Shown: piece by piece, positions 24,924 to 33,545 of the stretch
How the letters are laid out: every line of letters begins with the position of its first letter
Position numbering within the stretch: position 1 is the stretch's first letter
Source of the DNA: Demequinaceae bacterium
GTDB taxonomy: Bacteria; Actinomycetota; Actinomycetes; Actinomycetales; Demequinaceae
NCBI GenBank assembly: GCA_024643505.1
Contig: JAHEMW010000007.1
Span: 1-33,545 of the forward strand
Length of the DNA stretch: 33,545 nucleotides
Direction: 5' to 3'
The notes under the pieces: generated by a model
Databases searched by the model: none
What the model was told of the DNA's origin: nothing
Seen by the model: only the letters and a program-made list of their open reading frames with translations
Position numbers and translations under genes: made by a program

Positions 24924-26302
24924 AGCAGCGCGTACGCCTCGGTGAGCACGTCGCGGAGAATCGCGCCGATCTCATCGAATTGGGCTTGGCCGATGATGAG
25001 CGGCGGAGAAAGCTGCACCACCGGGTCGCCGCGGTCGTCGGCACGGCAGTAGAGCCCCGCTTCGAACAGGGCGTGAGAGAGATAGCCGTGAAGGACGCGT
25101 TCGCATTCATCGTCCGTGAACGTGAGCTTCGTGGCCTTGTCCTTCACGAGTTCGATCCCGTAGAAGTACCCTTCGCCGCGCACGTCGCCGACGATGGGCA
25201 GATCGCGCAACGAGTCGAGCGTCGCGCGGAAGGCCGCCTGGTTGCCCTGCACGTGCTCGAAGATGTGCTCGTCGGCGAAGATGTCCAGATTCTTCAGCGC
25301 GACGGCCGTTGACACCGGGTGTCCACCAAACGTGTACCCGTGTGCGAACGCCTTCTTCTGCTCGAGGAACGGTTCCATGAGCCGGTCCGCGATCATGACT
25401 GCGCCCAACGGAGAGTAGCCCGACGTGAGGCCTTTGGCGGTGGTGATCATGTCGGGCTCGTAGCCGAAGCGCTGCGCGCCAAACATGGTGCCCAAGCGGC
25501 CGTAGGCGCAGATCACCTCGTCGGAAACCAGTAGCACATCGTACCGATCGCAGATTTCGCGAACTCGCTGGAAATACCCAGGCGGAGGCGGGAAGCATCC
25601 ACCCGCGTTCTGCACGGGTTCCAGGAACACTGCGGCGACGGTATCCGGACCCTCGTTCTCAATGGCGATGGCGATCTGGTCCGCGGCCCACCGCCCGAAG
25701 GCCTCGGCGTCGGAGCCGTCCAGCAGTCCGCTCGTGACTTCGGCAGCGCGGTAGATGTTCGTGTTTGGCACCCGGAATGTCGCTGGCACCAGCGGCTCGA
25801 ACTGCTCCTTGAGCGACGGGATCCCCGTGATCGACAGCGCACCTTGGGTAGTGCCGTGGTACGCGATCGCTCGCGAGATGACCTTGGTCTTGAGCGGCTT
25901 GCCGGTGAGCTTGAAGTAGTTCTTGGCCAACTTCCATGCAGTCTCGACCGCCTCGCCTCCACCGGTCGTGAAGAAGACGCGGTTGAGAGCACCGGGAGCA
26001 GCGGCAGCGAGGCGCTGGGCCAACTCGATCGCGCCCGGGTGTGCGTAGGACCAGATGGGGTGGAAGGCGAGCTGCTTTGCCTGATCGGCGGCGGCTTGTG
26101 CGAGGTCCTCGCGTCCGTGGCCAAGCTGGTTGACAAACAGGCCGGCCAGGCCGTCGAGATACCGCTTTCCGTTGGCGTCCCAGATGTATGCACCCTCGCC
26201 ACGGACGATGATGGGTACGTCGGCGTCGGCGTAGCGGTGGTGCTGGGTGAAGTGCATCCACAGGTTGTCTTTCGCGGCGGTCTGCATCTGGGCGTAGTCC
26301 AT
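24920..26302 (-). CDS. Class III PLP aminotransferase (omega-amino acid/diamine type)
   Basis: FFTTGGGEAVETAWKLAKNYF, YHGTTQGALSITGIPSLKEQFEPLVP, LLVSDEVICAYGRLG, TTAKGLTSGYSPLGAV; start set at MDYAQMQ. Confidence 0.9.
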   Translation of the reverse strand: MDYAQMQTAAKDNLWMHFTQHHRYADADVPIIVRGEGAYIWDANGKRYLDGLAGLFVNQLGHGREDLAQAAADQAKQLAFHPIWSYAHPGAIELAQRLAAAAPGALNRVFFTTGGGEAVETAWKLAKNYFKLTGKPLKTKVISRAIAYHGTTQGALSITGIPSLKEQFEPLVPATFRVPNTNIYRAAEVTSGLLDGSDAEAFGRWAADQIAIAIENEGPDTVAAVFLEPVQNAGGCFPPPPGYFQRVREICDRYDVLLVSDEVICAYGRLGTMFGAQRFGYEPDMITTAKGLTSGYSPLGAVMIADRLMEPFLEQKKAFAHGYTFGGHPVSTAVALKNLDIFADEHIFEHVQGNQAAFRATLDSLRDLPIVGDVRGEGYFYGIELVKDKATKLTFTDDECERVLHGYLSHALFEAGLYCRADDRGDPVVQLSPPLIIGQAQFDEIGAILRDVLTEAYALL

Positions 26303-26339
26303 GGTGCTAGCCTCTCGCAATCGTGTGGCAATGGCAACT

Positions 26340-26412
26340 ATTTCATCGCTAGTATTGGCAGTTGACAACGAAATGCGCGGCTCGAACTATGTCGAACCAC
26401 GGATTTCGTTGC
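26340..26412. promoter_or_regulatory. Divergent intergenic regulatory region with repeated RTTTCRTYG motif
   Basis: ATTTCATCGC 26340-26349 (+), CAACGAAAT 26366-26374 (inverted), ATTTCGTTGC 26403-26412 (+). Confidence 0.4.
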
Positions 26413-26443
26413 TGTGTCGTAGGTCGAAGGAAGGGGTATCGGC

Positions 26444-27823
26444 GTGGCTTTGACGGCCTTCGAGCGCAATGTGGCCGATGCCGCGACGGTGACGGCTGCG
26501 CTCAATGGCAGCGCGCTCGGAAGCTACTGGATCGACTCGGTCACGCGACCGACCTACCCGGCGCTCGACGCAGACGCACACGCGGACTTGGCGATCGTCG
26601 GTGGCGGCTACAGCGGCCTATGGACCGCCCTGCTCGCCAAGGAGCGCGATCCCGACCGGGACGTGATCCTGCTCGAAGGCGGACGCATCGGCTGGGCTGC
26701 CTCCGGTCGCAACGGCGGGTTCTGCGAGCCGAGCCTGACCCACGGGCGCAGCAATGGAGAGCGCCGATGGCCGGACGACATCGATGCTTTGGATGCCCTC
26801 GGCGAAGACAACCTCGCGGAGATCGAAGCGACCGTCGCGCGGTACGGCATGGACGTGGAGTTTGAGCGCAATGGCTCCCTCACTGTCGCCGTGGAGCCAC
26901 ATCAACTCGACTGGCTCGGCGAGGACGCGCTCGACGCCGCGGGCGTGCGCGCGCTCGTCAATTCGCCCACGTATCTGGGCGGGGACCACGACGCCGTGGG
27001 GGCGCTCGTCCACCCGTTCAAACTCGCTGCGGAGCTCGCGCGCGTAGCCAGCGAACTCGGGGTACGCATCCACGAGCGCACCCCCGTGCGCGCCCTCCAC
27101 GGCACCGATCTGGTGACCGATGCGGGCGCCGTTGTCGCCAGGCGGGTCGCGCTAGGCACCAATGCGTTCCGGCCACTGCTCAGGCGCAACCGGCTGATGA
27201 CGGTGCCGGTGTACGACTACGTCCTCGTCACGGAGCCGCTCAGCGATGCCCACATGGCGAGCATCGGCTGGCAAGGACGCCAGGGCGTTGGCGACATGGG
27301 AAACCAATTTCACTACTACCGACTCACCGCAGACAACCGGATCCTGTTCGGCGGCTACGACGCGATCTACCATGCAGGCCGACGCGTGCGGCGCGAGTAC
27401 GAGGACAGGCGCGAAAGCTTCGAGAGACTTGCGAGCCACTTCCTGACCACGTTCCCGCAACTGACCGGCGTGAAATTCACGCACCGATGGGCAGGCGCCA
27501 TCGACACGTGCAGCCGTTTTAGCGCGTTCTTCGGCACTGCCCGCGGCGGAGCAGTCGCTTACGCGCTCGGATATACCGGCCTCGGGGTCGGTGCGACGCG
27601 TTTCGGGGCCAACGTCATGCTCGATCTGCTAGCCGGCGAGTCAACCGAGCGCACGGAACTGGCCATGGTTCGCGACCGTCCACTGCCGTTCCCGCCCGAG
27701 CCCCTCACCACGGTCGGCGTGAACCTGACGCGCCGCTCGCTCAACAAAGCGGATCACCACCGCGGCAAGCGTGACGCGCTGCTACGCACACTCGACGCAG
27801 TAGGAATGGGATTCGACTCATGA
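26444..27823 (+). CDS. FAD-dependent oxidoreductase, DAO/PuuB-like (second copy)
   Basis: SYWIDSVTRPTYPALDADAHADLAIVGGGYSGLWTALLAKERDPDRDVILLEGGRIGWAASGRNGGFCEPSLTHG; GTG start. Confidence 0.88.
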   Translation: MALTAFERNVADAATVTAALNGSALGSYWIDSVTRPTYPALDADAHADLAIVGGGYSGLWTALLAKERDPDRDVILLEGGRIGWAASGRNGGFCEPSLTHGRSNGERRWPDDIDALDALGEDNLAEIEATVARYGMDVEFERNGSLTVAVEPHQLDWLGEDALDAAGVRALVNSPTYLGGDHDAVGALVHPFKLAAELARVASELGVRIHERTPVRALHGTDLVTDAGAVVARRVALGTNAFRPLLRRNRLMTVPVYDYVLVTEPLSDAHMASIGWQGRQGVGDMGNQFHYYRLTADNRILFGGYDAIYHAGRRVRREYEDRRESFERLASHFLTTFPQLTGVKFTHRWAGAIDTCSRFSAFFGTARGGAVAYALGYTGLGVGATRFGANVMLDLLAGESTERTELAMVRDRPLPFPPEPLTTVGVNLTRRSLNKADHHRGKRDALLRTLDAVGMGFDS

Positions 27824-27908
27824 CCCGCTCGCTCCCGCCAGCTGCTTCCGTGGACATCCACACGCACCGCACGACCGCCGACCCCCGGCACCTGAGGAAG
27901 GAATCACG

Positions 27909-29396
27909 ATGAACCGCATCCTGCATCACGTTGGGGGTGCTCCTTTTGGCGAGGCCGCGCGTTCCGGCGCAGTCTTCAACCCCGCCACCGGCGAGCAGAG
28001 CGCGACCGTCGCGTTCGCGTCGGCCGCCGAAGTCGACCACGTGGTGGAGGTCGCCACCGCAGCACAGGTCGCCTGGCAGCAGATGGGCCTCGTGAAACGC
28101 GCGAGCGTCTTCTTCGCGATGCGACAACTACTCATCAAGCACACGGATGAGATTGCCGCCGCAATTACTGCCGAGCACGGCAAGGTACTGGCCGACGCGG
28201 CAGGCGAGATCTCGCGCGGAATCGAGAACGTTGAGTTTGCCGCCGGGTTGGTCAACCTCCTCAAGGGCGAGCACTCCACGCAGGTGGCCTCCGGCGTCGA
28301 CGTGCACACGCTGAAGCAACCCATCGGTGTGGTCGCGTGCATCACGCCGTTCAACTTTCCGGCGATGGTCCCGCTGTGGATGAGCGCGTCCGCGCTCGCC
28401 ACGGGCAATGCGGTGCTCCTCAAGCCCAGCGAGAAGGATCCGAGCACGGCGATGATCCTTGCGCGGCTGTGGGAAGAGGCGGGAGTACCGCCGGGCGTCT
28501 TCAACGTCGTTCACGGCGACAAGGAGGCGGTGGACGCGCTGCTGGATTCGCCTGGCATCGGTGCCGTGAGCTTCGTGGGTTCCACACCCATCGCGCGCCA
28601 CATCTACTCTCGGGCAGCGGCCGCCGGAAAGCGCGTGCAAGCGCTCGGCGGTGCCAAGAACCACATGATCGTCATGCCGGATGCGGACCTCGACTCCGCG
28701 GCGGACGCGGCGGTCAATGCCGCATACGGCTCCGCCGGGGAGCGCTGCATGGCCATCTCCGTGCTGGTGGCGGTGGGAGATGCGACCGCTGACGCGGTGG
28801 TCGCGAAGATTCGCTCTCGCGCGCAGTCGCTGACGATCGGCGCGGGCACTGACCCGACCTCCCAGATGGGACCGCTCATCACGCGCGAGCACCGTGACAG
28901 GGTCGCCTCGTATGTCGCCGGCGCGCCGGCACAGGGCGCGGAGGTGGTGCTGGACGGCACCGCCACCGAGTTTGATTCGGAAGGATTCTTCCTTGGAGTG
29001 AGCCTCGTCGACCGCGTCACGCCGCGGATGAGCGTCTACACGGACGAGATCTTTGGTCCGGTGCTGTCCGTGGTGCGGGTCGACGACTACGACCAGGCAG
29101 TGAGCCTTATCAACGCCAACACCTTTGCCAACGGCACCGCAATCTTCACGCGCGACGGCGCAACCGCACGTCGCTTTACAGCAGACATCGAGGTGGGCAT
29201 GGTCGGCATCAACGTGCCACTACCCGTGCCGATCGGCGCGTACTCGTTTGGCGGTTGGAAGGACTCATTGTTTGGCGACTCCCATATCTACGGGCCCGAG
29301 TCGATTCACTTCTACACCCGCTCCAAGGTCGTGACGACGCGCTGGCCGGAGCCAAGTGAGTCGCAAATCGACCTTGGCTTTCCGAGCAACCACTGA
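27909..29396 (+). CDS. mmsA: MmsA-like CoA-acylating (methyl)malonate-semialdehyde dehydrogenase
   Basis: CITPFNFPAMVPLWM, KPSEKDPSTAMILARLWEEAGVPPGVFNVVHGDKEAVDALL, GGAKNHMIVMPDADLD, GSAGERCMAISV; MmsA-type motifs. Confidence 0.92.
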   Translation: MNRILHHVGGAPFGEAARSGAVFNPATGEQSATVAFASAAEVDHVVEVATAAQVAWQQMGLVKRASVFFAMRQLLIKHTDEIAAAITAEHGKVLADAAGEISRGIENVEFAAGLVNLLKGEHSTQVASGVDVHTLKQPIGVVACITPFNFPAMVPLWMSASALATGNAVLLKPSEKDPSTAMILARLWEEAGVPPGVFNVVHGDKEAVDALLDSPGIGAVSFVGSTPIARHIYSRAAAAGKRVQALGGAKNHMIVMPDADLDSAADAAVNAAYGSAGERCMAISVLVAVGDATADAVVAKIRSRAQSLTIGAGTDPTSQMGPLITREHRDRVASYVAGAPAQGAEVVLDGTATEFDSEGFFLGVSLVDRVTPRMSVYTDEIFGPVLSVVRVDDYDQAVSLINANTFANGTAIFTRDGATARRFTADIEVGMVGINVPLPVPIGAYSFGGWKDSLFGDSHIYGPESIHFYTRSKVVTTRWPEPSESQIDLGFPSNH

Positions 29397-29418
29397 TCCG
29401 GCACACTCGAGGAGCATC

Positions 29419-30804
29419 ATGACGGCAATGGGAACGACCTCCGGCGCGGAAGCACGGGTTCGGGCTGACGACCGCGCACACGTCTTCCATTCGTGGAGCG
29501 CGCAGGCGCACATCGACCCGCTGCCCGTTGCGGGCGGCTCGGGCGCGCAGTTCTGGGACTACGCGGGCAACCGTTATCTCGACTTCTCATCGCAACTGGT
29601 CAACCTGAACCTTGGTCATCAGCATCCCGACCTCATCGCCGCAATTCAGCGGCAGGCGGGCTCGCTCGCCACCATCCAGCCGTCGATGGCGAATGACGTG
29701 AGAGGCGAGCTCGCTCGGCTTGTCGTCGGCGTCGCGGGGGAGCCGTTCTCCAAAGTCTTCTTCACCAACGGCGGGGCCGACGCCATCGAAAACGCGGTGC
29801 GAATGGCGCGTCTCGTGACCGGCAAGCGCAAGGTGCTCGCGGCGTACCGCAGCTATCACGGCAACACGAGCACCGCGATTTCGCTCACCGGTGACCCGCG
29901 GCGGTGGGCGAACGAGCCCGCAGACCCGTCGGTCGTGCATTTCTTCGGCCCCTACGCCTACCGTTCCGCGTTCCACGCCCGCGATGAGGCCGAGGAGGGC
30001 GCCCGCGCCCTAGAACACCTTGAGCAGACGATCATCCTTGAAGGCGCTTCGACCATCGGTGCGATCGTGCTGGAGACAATCGTGGGCACCAACGGCGTGC
30101 TCATCCCGCCGCCCGGCTACTTGGCCGGCATCCGCTCGCTGTGCGACAAGTACAACATCGTGTTTATCGCGGACGAGGTCATGGTGGGCTTTGGCCGCGT
30201 GGGCGAGTGGTTCGCGTTCCAGGCTCACAACGTCGTTCCCGACCTCATCACATTCGCCAAGGGCATCAACTCCGGCTACGTCCCGCTGGGTGGCGTGGTC
30301 ATCAGCGACCGCATTGCGAGCGCCTTCGACGACCGCGTATTCCCAGGTGGACTGACGTATTCCGGTCATCCGCTTGCCTGCGCCGTTGGCGTGGCTACCT
30401 TCGAGGTATTCGAGCGCGACGGCATCCTGGCTCACGTCCGGGACCTGGGAGAGCGGGTGATTCGACCCACGCTCGAAGGCTGGCTCGACACGCACCCGTC
30501 CGTGGGCGAGGTCCGGGGATCGGGCTTGTTCTGGGCCGTGGAGCTGGTGCGAGATCGGGCCACCCGCGAGCCGCTCGTGCCGTACAACGCGGTTGGCGCC
30601 GACGCGGCGCCCATGGCCGCCTTCGCCGCTGCGGCAAAGCAGGGCGGAGTTTGGCCGTTCACGCACTTCAACAGGATGCACGTAGCGCCGCCGCTCGTGA
30701 TTACCGAGGACGAACTGAGGCGCGGCCTCGAGGTGCTCGACAAGGCGCTTGACGTCGGTGACGGTGCGGCATCAGCCGCCGCTGATCTAGGCTCACAATC
30801 GTGA
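29419..30804 (+). CDS. Class III PLP aminotransferase (second)
   Basis: FFTNGGADAIENAVRMARLVTGKRKVLAAYRSYHGNTSTAISLTGDPRRW, IVFIADEVMVGFGRVGEWFAF; ATG 29419 inside tracked ORF 29356..30804. Confidence 0.9.
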   Translation: MTAMGTTSGAEARVRADDRAHVFHSWSAQAHIDPLPVAGGSGAQFWDYAGNRYLDFSSQLVNLNLGHQHPDLIAAIQRQAGSLATIQPSMANDVRGELARLVVGVAGEPFSKVFFTNGGADAIENAVRMARLVTGKRKVLAAYRSYHGNTSTAISLTGDPRRWANEPADPSVVHFFGPYAYRSAFHARDEAEEGARALEHLEQTIILEGASTIGAIVLETIVGTNGVLIPPPGYLAGIRSLCDKYNIVFIADEVMVGFGRVGEWFAFQAHNVVPDLITFAKGINSGYVPLGGVVISDRIASAFDDRVFPGGLTYSGHPLACAVGVATFEVFERDGILAHVRDLGERVIRPTLEGWLDTHPSVGEVRGSGLFWAVELVRDRATREPLVPYNAVGADAAPMAAFAAAAKQGGVWPFTHFNRMHVAPPLVITEDELRRGLEVLDKALDVGDGAASAAADLGSQS

Positions 30805-32156
30805 CCGACTCAGCGACTGCACCGCAGAGCGTCGGCGGCCCGGGGCTTATGCAGGAGCGACGACTTCTGACACCCATTCCGGGCCCGCACTCGCGCGAAC
30901 TCCTTGCGCGCAAGGCCGCGGCCGTCGCCGCCGGCGTCGCACACACCGTGCCGATCGCCGCCGTGGCGGCAGGTGGCGGCGTCATCATCGACGCAGACGG
31001 AAACTCGCTCATCGATCTCGGCTCCGGCATCGCGGTAACGGGCGTCGGGAACGCACATCCGCGTGTCGTCGAAGCCGTCACACGCCAGGTCGCCGCGTTC
31101 ACGCACACGTGCTTCATGATCTCGCCTTACGAGGGTTACGTCGCCGTTGCGGAGGCGCTCAACCGGCTCACCCCGGGTGATCACGCTAAGAAGTCGGCGC
31201 TGTTCAACTCGGGCGCCGAGGCGGTCGAAAACGCCGTCAAGATCGCGCGGAAGTTCACCGGCCGCCAGGCGGTCGTTGCCTTCGACCACGCGTACCACGG
31301 CCGCACCAACCTGACGATGGCGCTGACCGCAAAGTCGATGCCATACAAGAGCGGTTTCGGACCCTTTGCTGGCGAGGTGTACCGCGCCCCCGTGAGTTAC
31401 CCGTTCCACGATGGGCTCAGCGGCGCGGAGGCTGCGACGCGCGCCATTTCCGTCATCGACAAGCAAGTGGGCGCGGCCAACCTCGCGGCCGTCATCATCG
31501 AGCCGATCCTCGGCGAGGGCGGCTTCATCGTCCCCGCACCGGGTTTCCTCAACGCCATCGCCGATTGGTGCGCCGTCAACTCGGTGGTGTTCATCGCGGA
31601 CGAGGTGCAGACCGGCTTCGCGCGGACGGGTGCGATGTTCGCATCCGAGTTGTTTGGCATCGTCCCCGATCTCATCACCACGGCCAAGGGCATCGCGGGC
31701 GGCCTGCCGCTCGCGGCCGTCACCGGTCGCGCTGACATCATGGATGCCACCCACCTGGGTGGTCTGGGTGGCACATACGGCGGCAACCCCATCGCCTGCG
31801 CTGCCGCGCTTGCCTCCATCGCGGCGTTCGAACACGACGGGCTCGTCGAGCGCGCCAGGCAAATCGGCGCCATGCTCCTCGGCCGACTCACGGCTATCCA
31901 GGCCACGGACGCCCGCATCGGGGACGTTCGCGGAAGCGGCGCGATGGTGGCGGCGGAGTTCGTCAAGCCAGGCACGAAGGAGCCCGACGCGGCCCTGGCC
32001 GCAGGCGTGGCGAAGGCCGCCATCGCGCAGGGTGTGGTGGTGCTGACGTGTGGAACTTATGGCAACGTGATTCGCTTCCTCCCGCCACTGTCGATTGGCG
32101 ACGAATTGCTGAGCGAGGGGCTTGATGTGGTTGCCCAGGCCCTGAAGGAGGCGTGA
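30801..32156 (+). CDS. gabT: 4-aminobutyrate aminotransferase (third class III aminotransferase)
   Basis: FNSGAEAVENAVKIARKFTGRQAVVAFDHAYHGRTNLTMALTAKSMPYKSGFGPFAGEVYR, FIADEVQTGFARTG; GTG start overlapping previous stop. Confidence 0.92.
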   Translation: MTDSATAPQSVGGPGLMQERRLLTPIPGPHSRELLARKAAAVAAGVAHTVPIAAVAAGGGVIIDADGNSLIDLGSGIAVTGVGNAHPRVVEAVTRQVAAFTHTCFMISPYEGYVAVAEALNRLTPGDHAKKSALFNSGAEAVENAVKIARKFTGRQAVVAFDHAYHGRTNLTMALTAKSMPYKSGFGPFAGEVYRAPVSYPFHDGLSGAEAATRAISVIDKQVGAANLAAVIIEPILGEGGFIVPAPGFLNAIADWCAVNSVVFIADEVQTGFARTGAMFASELFGIVPDLITTAKGIAGGLPLAAVTGRADIMDATHLGGLGGTYGGNPIACAAALASIAAFEHDGLVERARQIGAMLLGRLTAIQATDARIGDVRGSGAMVAAEFVKPGTKEPDAALAAGVAKAAIAQGVVVLTCGTYGNVIRFLPPLSIGDELLSEGLDVVAQALKEA

Positions 32157-33545
32157 TGATTGACCGACATCAGCTACTGGCAAGCGTGCCGTCCGGGCTC
32201 TACATCGCCGGCGCGTGGGTCGACGCAGCGGACGGCGCAGTTCTTGACGTCACGGATCCTGCCACGGGCGAGGTCATCGCCACCATCGCCGACGCCACCG
32301 AGGCAGACGGCCTCGCGGCCCTTGACGCCGCCGTCGCCGCGGCTAGCGACTGGGCGGCGACGGCGCCCCGAAAGCGCGGGGAGATCTTGCGCCGCGCGTT
32401 CGACGCGGTCACGGCGCGCGCCGACGAGTTCGCGCTGCTGATGACGCTTGAGATGGGCAAGCCGGTCGCGGAGGCGCGAGGCGAAGTGGCATACGGCGCG
32501 GAATTCTTGAGGTGGTTCTCGGAGGAAGCCGTGCGAGTCGCTGGTCGCTACGGATCGAATCCGGAGGGCACGGGCAACATGATCGTCTCGCACCGCCCCG
32601 TCGGGCCGTCGTTCCTCATCACCCCGTGGAACTTTCCGCTCGCGATGGCAACCCGCAAGATCGCCCCCGCGCTCGCAGCTGGCTGCACCGTGGTCGTCAA
32701 GCCGGCCGCGTTGACGCCGCTGACGACGCTCCTGCTGGCGACCGTGCTCGAGGACGCGGGGGTGCCCGCGGGGGTCGTGAACGTCATCACCACCACGCGC
32801 ACGCGTGCCGTCTCGGCCGGCATCATCGCAGACCCGCGTCTGCGCAAACTGTCGTTCACCGGCTCCACCACGGTGGGACGCGCGCTGATCAAGCAGGCGG
32901 CGGACGGAATCCTGAGAGTGTCGATGGAGTTGGGGGGCAACGCCCCGTTCGTGGTGTTCGAGGATGCGGATCTCGACAAGGCCGTCGAGGGCGCGCTGAT
33001 CGCCAAGTTCCGCAACATCGGCCAAGCGTGCACGGCCGCGAACCGGTTCATTGTTCACGAGTCCATCGCCGACGAGTTCGCACGTCGCGTGAGCGAACGC
33101 GTCGCCGCCATGAAGGTTGGCCCTGGCACCGTCGACGGCGTCCAGATTGGTCCGCTGATCGACGCTGACGCGGTGGCGAAGTCGGCCGAATTGGTCGCGG
33201 ACGCGGTCGATCGCGGCGCTCGGGTGCTCACCGGCGGCCACGCGATTGACGGCCCCGGCACGTTCTACGAACCCACGGTCGTGTCCGGAGTCACCCCAGG
33301 CGCGGCCATCCTGAGCGAGGAGATCTTTGGCCCGGTGCTCGCGATCGCGACGTTCGCCGACGAGGACCAGGCGGTCGCGCTCGCAAACGACACGGAGTAC
33401 GGGCTGGTCGGATACGTCTTTACCAAAGACCTGGCGCGCGGCCACCGCATGATCGACCGGCTCGACACGGGAATGATGGGACTCAACGTTGGGGTCGTGT
33501 CCAACGCCGCGGCGCCGTTCGGTGGCGTGAAGCAGTCGGGCATCG
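32156..33545 (+). CDS. gabD: NAD(P)-dependent aldehyde dehydrogenase, succinate-semialdehyde dehydrogenase type (truncated by window end)
   Basis: TGATG overlap with gabT; MIDRHQLLASVPSGLYIAGAWVDAADG..., TPWNFPLAMATRKIAPALAAGCTVVVKPA, FTGSTTVGR, MELGGNAPFVVFEDADLD, GQACTAANRF; no stop before the window end, so absent from the ORF track. Confidence 0.9.
   Translation, partial: MIDRHQLLASVPSGLYIAGAWVDAADGAVLDVTDPATGEVIATIADATEADGLAALDAAVAAASDWAATAPRKRGEILRRAFDAVTARADEFALLMTLEMGKPVAEARGEVAYGAEFLRWFSEEAVRVAGRYGSNPEGTGNMIVSHRPVGPSFLITPWNFPLAMATRKIAPALAAGCTVVVKPAALTPLTTLLLATVLEDAGVPAGVVNVITTTRTRAVSAGIIADPRLRKLSFTGSTTVGRALIKQAADGILRVSMELGGNAPFVVFEDADLDKAVEGALIAKFRNIGQACTAANRFIVHESIADEFARRVSERVAAMKVGPGTVDGVQIGPLIDADAVAKSAELVADAVDRGARVLTGGHAIDGPGTFYEPTVVSGVTPGAAILSEEIFGPVLAIATFADEDQAVALANDTEYGLVGYVFTKDLARGHRMIDRLDTGMMGLNVGVVSNAAAPFGGVKQSGI

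Noticed and set aside
32160-32441. 93-aa ORF at the start of the gabD region
   Set aside because: Ser/Arg/Pro-rich alternate frame inside the real gabD frame, which is open from 32156 to the window end and so was not tracked.
1-33545. CRISPR arrays, tRNA/rRNA genes, transposases, phage genes or toxin-antitoxin pairs
   Set aside because: No regularly spaced repeats, cloverleaf-like genes or mobile-element signatures were noticed; the content is metabolic, transport and pilus genes.

Overview
High-GC actinobacterial chromosomal segment with three functional blocks. (1) About 0.67-5.1 kb: a compact Tad-type (type IVb pilus/secretion) locus, tadA-tadB-tadC, an untracked 58-aa pilin-like ORF, and three TadE/F/G-like genes. 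A convergent orphan family-1 ABC solute-binding lipoprotein follows. (2) About 6.6-18.8 kb: an anaerobic/mixed-acid redox island: pflB-pflA, a rhodanese lipoprotein, a TDT/SLAC1-type transporter, pntAA-pntAB-pntB transhydrogenase, an OFA-family (oxalate/formate-type) MFS transporter with a 43-aa membrane microprotein, and adhE. (3) About 18.8 kb to the end: a polyamine/GABA/omega-amino-acid uptake and catabolism cluster: two PuuB/DAO-like flavoproteins, an Lrp/AsnC regulator, a potDABC-like ABC transporter, three class-III aminotransferases, an MmsA-like aldehyde dehydrogenase, and a gabD-like gene cut by the window edge. The most interesting items are non-coding. DosR/DevR-like boxes occur before pflB, pnt/TDT and adhE, with a half-site before the OFA gene. 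The rhodanese gene has a candidate CstR/CsoR-type operator overlapping an apparently leaderless promoter. A repeated RTTTCRTYG motif occurs in both regulatory intergenic regions of the polyamine cluster. Several small ORFs are absent from the ORF track. No RNA genes, CRISPR arrays or mobile elements were recognised. All family calls come from reading motifs by eye; no database search was run.
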